From JANMMJ01 sp964543235 (GTDB taxonomy: Bacteria > Pseudomonadota > Alphaproteobacteria > Rhizobiales > Aestuariivirgaceae): DNA of 55,893 bases. This document shows, piece by piece, positions 44,234 through 53,306 of this stretch (position 1 is the stretch's first letter; each line of letters starts with the position of its first letter). The translations under genes were made by a program, and so were the position numbers. The notes beneath the pieces are model-generated. The model worked only from the letters and a program-made list of their open reading frames with translations. It was not told where the DNA came from and made no database searches. The stretch covers positions 1-55,893 of the forward strand of contig CAZIXE010000023.1 in NCBI GenBank assembly GCA_964543235.1, in the 5' to 3' direction.

Positions 44234-45019
44234 TCATGGGCCGTTCGGCCTCGTTTCTTGGGCGCCGTTCATCACGGCTTCGCCGGTAATCAGGCGGACG
44301 GCTTCGTCCGGACTGGTATCTGCACTTCTGAGGTTTCCCACCATCTTGCCCTGGCGCAGGACCACGATGCGGTCGGCGACCTGGAAGGCCTGGGCCATGA
44401 TATGTGTGATGATGATGACCCCGATCCCCTGCGCCGCGATGCGCTTGACCATAGCCAGCCCGCGCCGCGTCTGTTCGACGCCGAGGGCGGCAAAGGGTTC
44501 ATCGAGCAACACCAGCTTGCCGCCCCAGTGGACGAATCGGTTGAGTTCGATCGCCTGGCGTTGGCCGCCCGAGAGGTGTTCGACGTTGGTCCGCAGCGAC
44601 GGGATTCGCGTGCCGGCATTGGCCATGGCCTTGGCAACCGCCTCCTCCATTGCCTTCTCCTGCAGGATCGGGATGCCGAACCAGTGCTTCACGATCTCGC
44701 GCCCCATGAAGAAGTTCGCAACGACGTCGACATTGGTGCACAGCGACAGGTCCTGATAGACCGTTTCGATGCCAGCCGCCTTGGCTTCGGCGGGGGAGGC
44801 AAAACTGGCCTCCTGTCCTTCGAAAATCACCTTCCCGGACGTCGGCTGCAGGCCGCCCGCTATGATTTTGACCAGCGTCGATTTGCCGGCGCCATTATCG
44901 CCGAGAAGCGCCACCACTTCGCCCTTCCTGATGTCGAAGCTGATGCCGCGCAACGCCTCGATGGCCCCGAAGTTGCGGGTGATGTTTTCCAGTCTCAGCA
45001 ATGGCGTCTCGTCCGTCAC
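44234..45019 (-). CDS. Sugar-type ABC ATPase, single domain (operon 1)
   Basis: This 261-residue ATPase has Walker A GDNGAGKST at 40-48, Q-loop YQDLSLC, signature LSGGQRQAIEL, Walker B LVLLDEPFAALG and H-loop IITHI. Unlike RbsA/MglA it has one nucleotide-binding domain, as in the fructose (FrcA) type, so it should work as a homodimer. The GTG start at 45019 forms a GTGA overlap with the ROK regulator stop. A longer reading to 45346 runs back into that gene and is rejected. Confidence 0.88.
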   Translation of the reverse strand: MTDETPLLRLENITRNFGAIEALRGISFDIRKGEVVALLGDNGAGKSTLVKIIAGGLQPTSGKVIFEGQEASFASPAEAKAAGIETVYQDLSLCTNVDVVANFFMGREIVKHWFGIPILQEKAMEEAVAKAMANAGTRIPSLRTNVEHLSGGQRQAIELNRFVHWGGKLVLLDEPFAALGVEQTRRGLAMVKRIAAQGIGVIIITHIMAQAFQVADRIVVLRQGKMVGNLRSADTSPDEAVRLITGEAVMNGAQETRPNGP

Positions 45020-46185
45020 GCCGCTTCCACCCTCCTGAACATGGGATCCCGTTCCTCTTCCTGAGGCGCAAACATGGTTCCGAAGCGTGGCGACAGGACG
45101 CCGGCAACCGCTAGCGCTGCCGCCCCGCGCAGCACGGCATCGGGTCCGGCGGATGAGAGCATGATCCGCGGTACTGCGCGATCGGCCCGTTCCGAGATGG
45201 AATGTGGCAGCGGTGCCGCCGCTGCCACCAGCCTTGTCATGAGGTCGGACCCCAGCAGCCCGCCGATGATCACCGTTTCCGGGTCGAACAGGTTCTCGAC
45301 CATGACGATGGTGGCCCGCAACAATGGCGCCGCCTCGGCGATCCAACCATCGTCGCTGGTGAGCTGCGCCCGCCGTTCATAGGCTTCAAGCGACAGGTAA
45401 CGTTCGAGGCAGCCGTTATTGCCACAGGGACAAGCCTCGCCGCCGGGAACCAGCGGCACATGGCCGATCTCCCCCGCATTTCGGTGCGACCCACGCACCG
45501 GCATGCCATCCTGTACCAGGCAGCCGCCGAGCCCTACCCCGAAATAGAGATAATAGAAGTCGCGGTGCGCCTGTCCGGCACCATAGAGCCGCTCGCCCAG
45601 TGCTGCGGCGGCATGATCGACTTCCAGGAAGGCCGGCAGCCCTGAGAGCTCCGCAAGCTGCTGCTGGACCGGGAAACCCTTCCAGCCTTCGAGTGTTGTC
45701 GGCCCGACAAAACTCATGGACTCGACATCGAACGGGCCGGGCATGGCGAGCCCGATGCCCAGCATGCGTTTGCCTGCCGTGGCCGTTGCAAACTTCGAGA
45801 TGATCTCGCCGATCTGTGCAAAGGCCGTTTCCGGCTCCATCTGCGGAATGGCGCGTTTCTCGCGGGCGATGATCGTCCCGGCAAGGTTGATCAGGGCCGT
45901 TTCCAATCCCAGCGGTGTGACATGGATTCCCAGGGCATAGCCACCGTCCGGATTGATCCGAAGGCTGGTGGCAGGATAACCGCGGCCCTTGGGAGTCGCC
46001 CGCGACCCGGCAATGAAACCGAGCTCGTCGAGTTCCCGGATGATGTTGGACACGGTCTGTACGGTGAGGCCGACCTTGCGGGCGATCTCCGCCCGAGCAA
46101 TCGGTCCGTGGAACCGGATTGTCTCGAGCACGATCCGCCGGTTGTACGGCCTGCCGAACTCCTGGTTCGTTCCCTGCAGCGTCAA
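45016..46185 (-). CDS. ROK-family transcriptional regulator
   Basis: This 389-residue regulator has an N-terminal winged helix (GPIARAEIARKVGLTVQTVSNIIREL) and a ROK sugar-kinase-like domain with a zinc cluster (VPGGEACPCGNNGCLERYLS). It probably represses the transporter operon it heads and responds to an imported sugar or sugar phosphate. I use TTG 46185 with AGAGG placed six bases upstream. The TTG at 46224 has no ribosome site, and no ATG is available in frame. It is divergent from the amino-acid ABC operon. Confidence 0.85.
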   Translation of the reverse strand: MTLQGTNQEFGRPYNRRIVLETIRFHGPIARAEIARKVGLTVQTVSNIIRELDELGFIAGSRATPKGRGYPATSLRINPDGGYALGIHVTPLGLETALINLAGTIIAREKRAIPQMEPETAFAQIGEIISKFATATAGKRMLGIGLAMPGPFDVESMSFVGPTTLEGWKGFPVQQQLAELSGLPAFLEVDHAAAALGERLYGAGQAHRDFYYLYFGVGLGGCLVQDGMPVRGSHRNAGEIGHVPLVPGGEACPCGNNGCLERYLSLEAYERRAQLTSDDGWIAEAAPLLRATIVMVENLFDPETVIIGGLLGSDLMTRLVAAAAPLPHSISERADRAVPRIMLSSAGPDAVLRGAAALAVAGVLSPRFGTMFAPQEEERDPMFRRVEAA

Positions 46186-46228
46186 GGAGCGCCTCTTGTT
46201 GTTGTCGCCATAGAACCACAGCAAGAAA

Positions 46229-46253
46229 ATTAAATCAAATGGATTTCATTAAT
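46229..46253. promoter_or_regulatory. AT-rich palindrome, candidate ROK operator
   Basis: Two 12-base half-sites flank one base: ATTAAATCAAAT at 46229-46240 and GATTTCATTAAT at 46242-46253. They match as an inverted repeat at 9 of 12 positions. The site is 43 bases upstream of the ROK start in a GC-rich genome and resembles the AT-rich operators used by NagC/Mlc-type regulators. Confidence 0.5.
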
Positions 46254-46326
46254 ATGGCGACTAGTGCTGGCCCGCTCCTTCCGGTCGGCAATCGCACCAC
46301 AGCTCCATCCGGTTCCGCTGAATGCC

Positions 46327-46355
46327 TTGACAGTACCGCTTCAATGCGCTTGGAT
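46327..46355 (+). promoter_or_regulatory. Possible sigma-70 promoter for the amino-acid ABC operon
   Basis: TTGACA at 46327-46332 is a perfect -35 match. With a 17-base spacer it is followed by TTGGAT at 46350-46355, a weak -10. It lies 72 bases before the start of the binding-protein gene. Confidence 0.4.
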
Positions 46356-46367
46356 GCGTTGTCCACT

Positions 46368-46382
46368 ATTAAAGACATTAAT
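46368..46382. promoter_or_regulatory. Second ATTAA-N5-TTAAT palindrome
   Basis: ATTAA (46368-46372) and TTAAT (46378-46382) are a perfect five-base inverted repeat. They share their arms with the outer ends of the palindrome at 46229-46253, though with a different spacing. It sits just downstream of the possible promoter, where a bound protein would block transcription of the amino-acid ABC operon. Confidence 0.4.
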
Positions 46383-46426
46383 CCAAAATACCGGACAAAC
46401 TAGGTCGAACAGGAAGGAACTGCGAC

Positions 46427-47263
46427 ATGAAACGCTCCCTATTTGCGGCGACAGCCGTGCTCGCATTGATGTGTGTTCCCGCCCAGGCGCAGGAGGCGAA
46501 GAGCAAGCTGGACGAAGTCCTGGCACGCGGCCACCTGGTCATGGGAACGGGCAGCACCAATGCCCCGTGGCACTTCAAGAGCGCTGACGACAAGCTTCAG
46601 GGCTTTGACATTGATATGGGCCGCATCGTCGCCAAGGCGCTGTTCGGCGATCCCGAGAAGATCGAGTTTGTCATTCAGGCCTCTGACGCACGCATTCCGA
46701 ACATCACCACGAACAAGGTGGACCTGACCTGCCAGTTCATGACAGTGACCGGCGAACGCGCCCAGCAGATCGCCTTCACCATTCCCTATTACCGCGAAGG
46801 TGTCGGTCTGATGCTCAAGGCCGACAGCAAATATGCCGACTATGCCGCCATGAAGGCGGGAGGATCGGCTGTAACGGTATCGGTGCTGCAGAACGTCTAC
46901 GCTGAGGCCATGGTGCATGCCGCCTTGCCTGAGGCAAAGGTCGACCAGTACGAATCCGTTGATCTCATCTATCAGGCACTTGAATCCGGACGTGCTGACG
47001 CCGCTGCAACCGACCAGTCATCCCTGGCCTGGTACATGAACCAGAATCCCGGGCGTTACCGCGATGCCGGCTATGGTTGGAACCCCCAGACTTATTCTTG
47101 CGGCGTCAAGCGCGGCGACCAGGATTGGCTGAACTTTGTCAATACTGCCTTGCACGAAGCCATGACCGGCGTCGAGTTCGATTTCTATGCCAGTTCCTTC
47201 AAGACCTGGTTTGGACAGGATTTGCCGCCACCAAAGATCGGTTTTCCCGTCGAGTTCCAGTAA
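46427..47263 (+). CDS. Amino-acid ABC substrate-binding protein, family 3
   Basis: This 278-residue periplasmic binding protein for a polar amino acid has a Sec signal at ~1-21 (FAATAVLALMCVPAQAQ). The ligand domain has LVMGTGSTNAPWHFKSADDKLQGFDIDMGRIVAKAL and DARIPNITTNKVDLTCQFMTVTGERAQQIAFTIPYYREG, the expected SBP_bac_3 pattern. It is the first gene of an operon with two permeases, an ATPase, RidA and an IclR regulator. The position taken in many family members by an Arg that binds the ligand carboxylate (TGERAQQ) is kept. Confidence 0.92.
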   Translation: MKRSLFAATAVLALMCVPAQAQEAKSKLDEVLARGHLVMGTGSTNAPWHFKSADDKLQGFDIDMGRIVAKALFGDPEKIEFVIQASDARIPNITTNKVDLTCQFMTVTGERAQQIAFTIPYYREGVGLMLKADSKYADYAAMKAGGSAVTVSVLQNVYAEAMVHAALPEAKVDQYESVDLIYQALESGRADAAATDQSSLAWYMNQNPGRYRDAGYGWNPQTYSCGVKRGDQDWLNFVNTALHEAMTGVEFDFYASSFKTWFGQDLPPPKIGFPVEFQ

Positions 47264-47274
47264 TCTTGCCCGAT

Positions 47275-47301
47275 GCGCGGTCGGCCGCCGGCCGGCCGCG
47301 C
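47275..47301 (+). repeat. Stem-loop between amino-acid binding protein and permease
   Basis: An 11-base stem with one G-U pair (GCGCGGTCGGC at 47275-47285 with 47291-47301) and a 5-base loop begins 11 bases after the binding-protein stop. It covers an ATG at 47273, which argues that the permease starts at 47327. Confidence 0.6.
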
Positions 47302-47326
47302 CGGCTTGCCGGAGCTTGGCTCAGTC

Positions 47327-47989
47327 ATGGGTTACACGCTTAACTTCTCGTCGGTCTGGCGGAGCTTTGATCTGCTCCTGGCCGGTCTCGGCCTCAGCCT
47401 GGCGCTGGCCTTTGCGGCCATCGCCGTCGGCAGCGTGATAGGCCTTGCTACGGCCTTCGCACTCCTGTCGAAGTCCGCCTTCCTGCGTACTGCTGCACGG
47501 CTGTACGTGACGGTGATCCGAAATACGCCGATTCTGGTGTTGGTGCTGTTCACCTTCTTCGCGCTTCCGCAACTGGGCGTCAGGCTGGGCAAGATCGAAA
47601 GCTTCGTGACCACTCTGGCGCTTTATTCTGGCGCCTATCTGGCGGAGGTGTTTCGCGGCGGGCTGGTGGCCGTGCCCAATGGGCTTCATGATGCCGGGCG
47701 CGCCATTGGCCTCACCTCCGCACAGATCCGTGGCGCGATACTCTTGCCGATCATGCTTCGTAATGTCCTGCCATCGCTGGGCAGTACGGTCATTTCGCTG
47801 TTCAAGGACACATCGCTGGCCGCTGCTATTGCCGTACCCGAACTCACATTTGAAGCGCGCAAGATCAATGTCGAGACCTTCCGGGTCGTTGAAACCTGGA
47901 TCGTTGCGAGTGCGCTCTACGTTGCCACCTGTTCGGCCCTCGCCGCGCTGCTGCGCCGGGTCGAACACCGGCTTGCCATTCCGAGGTGA
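47327..47989 (+). CDS. Amino-acid ABC permease 1
   Basis: This 220-residue inner-membrane permease of the HisM/GltJ type has about five helices (first ~15-40, LLLAGLGLSLALAFAAIAVGSVIGL). The N-terminal signature RNTPILVLVLFTFFALP and the EAA loop DAGRAIGLTSAQIRGAILLPIMLRNVLPSL are intact. ATG 47327 (MGYTLNF) is used with GGAG upstream; the ATG at 47273 lies inside the stem-loop and gives a non-membrane tail. It partners the next permease, whose gene starts six bases downstream. Confidence 0.88.
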   Translation: MGYTLNFSSVWRSFDLLLAGLGLSLALAFAAIAVGSVIGLATAFALLSKSAFLRTAARLYVTVIRNTPILVLVLFTFFALPQLGVRLGKIESFVTTLALYSGAYLAEVFRGGLVAVPNGLHDAGRAIGLTSAQIRGAILLPIMLRNVLPSLGSTVISLFKDTSLAAAIAVPELTFEARKINVETFRVVETWIVASALYVATCSALAALLRRVEHRLAIPR

Positions 47990-47994
47990 CGCCG

Positions 47995-48657
47995 ATGGAT
48001 CCAATGGCATTCCTCGAAGTATTGTGGTTGGCACGTATCCCCCTCCTGAAGGGCCTTGGCATTACAGCCATGGTATCGTTCCTGGCAATCTGTGCGGGGT
48101 CTTTGCTCGGCATTGCAGTTGGCCTTGCCTTGACCTATGGCCCCGGACCTCTGCGCTGGCTTGTCCGGGCCTATACCGACTTCATTCGCGGCACGCCGGT
48201 GCTGGTACTGATCCTCTCCAGCTACTATGTGCTGAGCACGGTTGGCATTGATCTCGGACCGCTCCAGGCGGGCGTGCTGGCGCTCGCCGTCTTCTGCAGT
48301 TCGCATGTCGGTGAGATTGTTCGTGGCGCACTGCAGTCGATCCCCAAGGGCCAGACTGATGCGGCCAGTGCCATAGGGCTGAGATTCATGCAGACCTTCA
48401 TCTACGTCCTGGCACCGCAGGTTATCAGGCAGTCCCTGCCACCCTGGGTCAACACCGCGGCTGAGATGGTCAAGGCATCAACTTTGCTGTCAATAATCGG
48501 TGTCGGAGAATTGCTGTTGCGTGTCCAGGAGGTGATCTCGCGCACCTTCATGAGCCTGGAGTTCTACTTCTTTGCGGGACTTGTGTATTTCACGGTCAAC
48601 TATGCAATTGAGCGCTTCGGCCGCTACGTCGAGCGCCGGGCTGCTATTCCGTTCTGA
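47995..48657 (+). CDS. Amino-acid ABC permease 2
   Basis: This 220-residue inner-membrane permease is homologous to permease 1. It has the signature RGTPVLVLILSSYYVLS and the EAA loop DAASAIGLRFMQTFIYVLAPQVIRQSLPPW. ATG 47995 is preceded by GAGGTGA with good spacing; a GTG at 47986 overlapping the previous stop is an alternative. The two permeases form a heterodimeric channel served by the ATPase that starts eight bases downstream. Confidence 0.9.
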   Translation: MDPMAFLEVLWLARIPLLKGLGITAMVSFLAICAGSLLGIAVGLALTYGPGPLRWLVRAYTDFIRGTPVLVLILSSYYVLSTVGIDLGPLQAGVLALAVFCSSHVGEIVRGALQSIPKGQTDAASAIGLRFMQTFIYVLAPQVIRQSLPPWVNTAAEMVKASTLLSIIGVGELLLRVQEVISRTFMSLEFYFFAGLVYFTVNYAIERFGRYVERRAAIPF

Positions 48658-48664
48658 GCCTGCG

Positions 48665-49435
48665 ATGCCCGACAACCTCCTCGAAATACGCAACCTGCAC
48701 AAGCGCTACGGTGATGTTGAGATTCTGCGCGGCGTGGACTGTGGCATGCGGCCGGGCGAAGTGATCTCGATCATTGGTTCAAGCGGCTCTGGCAAGACGA
48801 CGATGCTTCGTTGCATCAATATGCTCGAGGATTTTCAGGATGGCACGATACGCATCGACGGCGAGGAAATCGGCTACGAAATTGTCAACGGCATTCGCCG
48901 GCGAAAGAAGGAATCGGAGATCGCCCGGCAGCGTGCCATGACTGGCATGGTCTTCCAGCAGTTCAATCTCTTCCCTCACCTGACTGCAGCGGGCAACATC
49001 ATGCTTGGGCTCGTGAAGGTCAAGCGCATGCACCGCAACGAGGCTCGTGATGTGGCCGACAAGTGGCTCGACCGGGTGGGCCTGCGTGATCGCGCTGATC
49101 GTTATCCCGCACAGCTTTCTGGTGGCCAGCAGCAGCGCGTTGCCATCGCTCGGGCAGTCGCCATGAATCCCAAGCTGATGCTGTTCGATGAGGTGACTTC
49201 CGCCCTCGATCCGGAGCTCGTCAATGAGGTGTTGCAGGTCATCAAGGATCTCGCCCGCGAGGGCATGAGCATGCTGCTGGTGACCCATGAAATGCGCTTC
49301 GCCTACGAAGTCTCCTCGCATGTGATCTTCATGAATGAAGGCCGCATCGGGGAGGAGGGGAACCCGCGAGAGATGTTCAACAGGCCCCGTACGGACAGGC
49401 TGGCGGAGTTCCTCAAGACCTCAACTTTCAAATGA
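48665..49435 (+). CDS. Amino-acid ABC ATPase
   Basis: This 256-residue polar-amino-acid ATPase of the HisP/GlnQ type has Walker A GSSGSGKT at 38-45, QQFNLFPHLTAAGNIMLG, the signature LSGGQQQRVAIARA, Walker B LMLFDEVTSALDPEL and the H-loop VTHEMRFAYEVS, all intact. ATG 48665 gives the expected N-terminus; a longer reading from 48572 runs inside the permease gene. The stop overlaps an ATG at 49432 (ATGA) leading into RidA. Confidence 0.95.
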   Translation: MPDNLLEIRNLHKRYGDVEILRGVDCGMRPGEVISIIGSSGSGKTTMLRCINMLEDFQDGTIRIDGEEIGYEIVNGIRRRKKESEIARQRAMTGMVFQQFNLFPHLTAAGNIMLGLVKVKRMHRNEARDVADKWLDRVGLRDRADRYPAQLSGGQQQRVAIARAVAMNPKLMLFDEVTSALDPELVNEVLQVIKDLAREGMSMLLVTHEMRFAYEVSSHVIFMNEGRIGEEGNPREMFNRPRTDRLAEFLKTSTFK

Positions 49436-49452
49436 GCATGTGGAGAACTGGA

Positions 49453-49836
49453 ATGGCGATCAAGCGTTACGGAACGGGTGAAGCCGGAGCAGGCAGACAG
49501 GCATTGCCCTTTGCCCGTGCCGTAGAGGCAAACGGCTGGCTCTATGTGTCTGGGCAGGTCGCCATGGAGAACGGTGAAATCGTTGGTGGCGGAATTGTTG
49601 CCGAGAGCCGCAAGGCAATTGAAAACCTGCTCGCCATTCTTGACGAGGCGGGCTATGGCGTCGATGACATTGTGCGAGTCGGCGTCTGGCTCGACGACCC
49701 GAGGGACTTCTGGTCGTTCAACGGCATCTACGCCCAGTATTTCGGTGCCAGTCCTCCGGCACGGGCTTGCGTGCAATCGCGGATGATGGTCGACTGCAAG
49801 GTGGAGATCGACTGCGTCGCCTATCGGGCGCCATGA
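49453..49836 (+). CDS. RidA-family deaminase
   Basis: This 127-residue protein of the Rid (YjgF/YER057c) family forms trimers and hydrolyses reactive enamines/imines such as 2-aminoacrylate made by PLP enzymes. The catalytic Arg110 (CVQSRMMV) and Glu118 (KVEID) are present, with GWLYVSGQV near residues 28-36. I choose ATG 49453 for its GGAG site; ATG 49432, overlapping the ATPase stop, would add seven residues. Its place in an amino-acid uptake operon fits a detoxifying or imine-hydrolysing role in breakdown of the imported compound. Confidence 0.88.
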   Translation: MAIKRYGTGEAGAGRQALPFARAVEANGWLYVSGQVAMENGEIVGGGIVAESRKAIENLLAILDEAGYGVDDIVRVGVWLDDPRDFWSFNGIYAQYFGASPPARACVQSRMMVDCKVEIDCVAYRAP

Positions 49837-49861
49837 CGCTCGCGGCCTCTGGAGTGGATGA

Positions 49862-50665
49862 ATGGACAGCATAGCCGAAGATGTCAGCGGCCGGCGTACG
49901 CGGGGAATTGATCGTGCTTTCGAGATTCTGGGTTTCCTCCGTCTGAGCCGGCGGCCCATGCGCCCCAATGAAATCGCGCAGGGGATCGGCGCGCCGCGCT
50001 CTACTGTCTATGAACTGGTGAATGTCCTGATCCGCCAGGGCGCCCTGGAGTACCGCGGCGGCGGCGGTCGCGTCTTCCTCGGCCGCAAGCTCTACTTCCT
50101 CGGCATCGCCTATGCCGAGCAGCTCGACTTGATGCGCGAGTGCGGAAAGTTGCTGGAGAAGATCGCTGCCGAAACCCGGGAAACGGCTCAGCTGTGCGTG
50201 CTCGAGGGGAACAAGTACACCGTTGCCTTGATGAAGGAGGGCTCACGCCCTTTCCGTATCTCTTCGAGTGTCGGCGATCCTGTGCCCATTCCCTGGACGG
50301 CCTCCGGCCGCCTCCTGGTATCGCACATGAGCGATGCGGAGATTCTCGAATTCATTCCGAAGGAAGATTTTCGCCTGCCGACCGGCCAGTGGCTCGACCC
50401 CGCGAGCTTCATTGCCAGCGTTCGCGACGCGGCGGCGGCTGGCTACTTCACATTTAACAGTGTCGTGGAGAATTTCACGCATTGCTTCGCTGTCCCCGTC
50501 TACCAGGCAGATCGCACGTGCATCGCCACATTGTGCCTGGTCACACCGCGGGAGGATGGCTTGCGCAATCATGCTGAATACCTGCGAAGCCTGCAGGAGG
50601 CAGCCGCTGATCTATCCGGCCGGCTTGGCCATGTGGAAGACAGGCGGCCGGCCCGCTCGGCCTGA
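49862..50665 (+). CDS. IclR-family transcriptional regulator
   Basis: This 267-residue regulator has an N-terminal winged helix (~15-75, RPNEIAQGIGAPRSTVYELVNVLIRQG) and a C-terminal IclR effector domain (from ~90, with GSRPFRISSSVGDPVPIPWTASGRLL). The family commonly controls an adjacent catabolic operon and binds small organic acids. It is the last gene of the amino-acid ABC-RidA operon, so it probably regulates that operon, and possibly the convergent sugar-type operon. There are 21 bases between its stop and that of the convergent permease gene. Confidence 0.9.
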   Translation: MDSIAEDVSGRRTRGIDRAFEILGFLRLSRRPMRPNEIAQGIGAPRSTVYELVNVLIRQGALEYRGGGGRVFLGRKLYFLGIAYAEQLDLMRECGKLLEKIAAETRETAQLCVLEGNKYTVALMKEGSRPFRISSSVGDPVPIPWTASGRLLVSHMSDAEILEFIPKEDFRLPTGQWLDPASFIASVRDAAAAGYFTFNSVVENFTHCFAVPVYQADRTCIATLCLVTPREDGLRNHAEYLRSLQEAAADLSGRLGHVEDRRPARSA

Positions 50666-50686
50666 CTGCCCGGCCGACGCTGCCGC

Positions 50687-51697
50687 TTATTCCTCCCGCA
50701 ACTTCTGTGCGTAGACGTTGATGATCAGCGCCGCGAGCAGGATGAGGCCGCGGATCAGTATCTTGAGGAAACTGTCGATGTTGATGAGATCGAGTCCATT
50801 GTTGAGAACACCGAGCACCAGGAGCCCGATGATCGTATTGCCGATGCCGCCGCGGCCGCCGAACAGGCTGGTACCGCCCACCACGACCGCTGCAATGGCG
50901 TTTAGCAGGAAGTCGTCGAAACCGTTCTGCTGGGCCGAACCGAAATAGGCAACGCCGAGCATGCCGGCAATGCCGGAGCACATGGCACAGATGATCATCA
51001 CCGCCGCGATGATGAGTTTGACATTGACACCGGAATACTCCGCTGCCTCCCGGTTGCCACCGACCATGTAGACATAGCGGCCGAACCGAGTATAGGTCAG
51101 CACCAGGTGCGCCACCAGCAGGAAGATCAGGCAGACGATGATCGACCACCGGACGCCGAAGATCGTCCCGGAACCCAGCATGGTGATGAATTCCGGGAAA
51201 TTGTAAGCGATCTGTCCGCGCACGAGCAGCGCCGAGATGCCGTTGGCGATCTGCATCATCGCCAGTGTCATGATGAAGGACGGAATGCCGATCCAGGTGA
51301 CACCGAAGGCGGTAACGCAACCAAGCGTGAAGGCAGTTAGCAAAGTCAGAATGATGGCAATGATTCCCGGCATCGGAATCGTGGCAATATTCACGTATTC
51401 GGGCTGGATGGTCAGGAACGCCATGGTGATGCCGATGGCATTGGCGATCGCCGCCACCGAAAGATCGATTTCGGCTGTGAGGATCACAAAAGTGAGCCCC
51501 ACTGCGATGATGCCGGTAATCGATGCGTTGGCGAGAATGTTCAGCGCGTTGTCGACAGTAAAGAATACCGGGCTCTGGATCGAGAAGAACAGAATGAGCG
51601 CCAGCAGCGTGAACACCGGGGCGATATTGCGCATCTGCTCGGCAAGAAATCGCTTGATGCCACCCTTGGCTGCTGCCGGTTCTGCGGTCGTCGACAT
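50687..51697 (-). CDS. Sugar-type ABC permease, RbsC family (operon 2)
   Basis: This 336-residue inner-membrane permease has about eight to ten helices. Family marks are LTAEIDLSVAAIANAIGITMAFL and the C-terminal GFDDFLLNAIAAVVVGGTSLFGGRGGIGNT loop. It is related to, but distinct from, the permease at 42094. It is the last gene of the operon binding protein-ATPase-permease on the minus strand, 41 bases after the ATPase gene. The substrate is probably a sugar or polyol. Confidence 0.92.
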   Translation of the reverse strand: MSTTAEPAAAKGGIKRFLAEQMRNIAPVFTLLALILFFSIQSPVFFTVDNALNILANASITGIIAVGLTFVILTAEIDLSVAAIANAIGITMAFLTIQPEYVNIATIPMPGIIAIILTLLTAFTLGCVTAFGVTWIGIPSFIMTLAMMQIANGISALLVRGQIAYNFPEFITMLGSGTIFGVRWSIIVCLIFLLVAHLVLTYTRFGRYVYMVGGNREAAEYSGVNVKLIIAAVMIICAMCSGIAGMLGVAYFGSAQQNGFDDFLLNAIAAVVVGGTSLFGGRGGIGNTIIGLLVLGVLNNGLDLINIDSFLKILIRGLILLAALIINVYAQKLREE

Positions 51698-51738
51698 GTC
51701 TTCCCCATTTCCCTGCGCGCCGCCTGTTTGAGAGGCGT

Positions 51739-53298
<1,560 letters not shown>

Positions 53299-53306
53299 TG
53301 CCCGGA

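Noticed and set aside
47273..47326. ATG at 47273 as start of amino-acid permease 1
   Set aside because: It sits at the base of a stem-loop, lacks a ribosome site and adds a Gly/Arg/Pro-rich tail not typical of the family.
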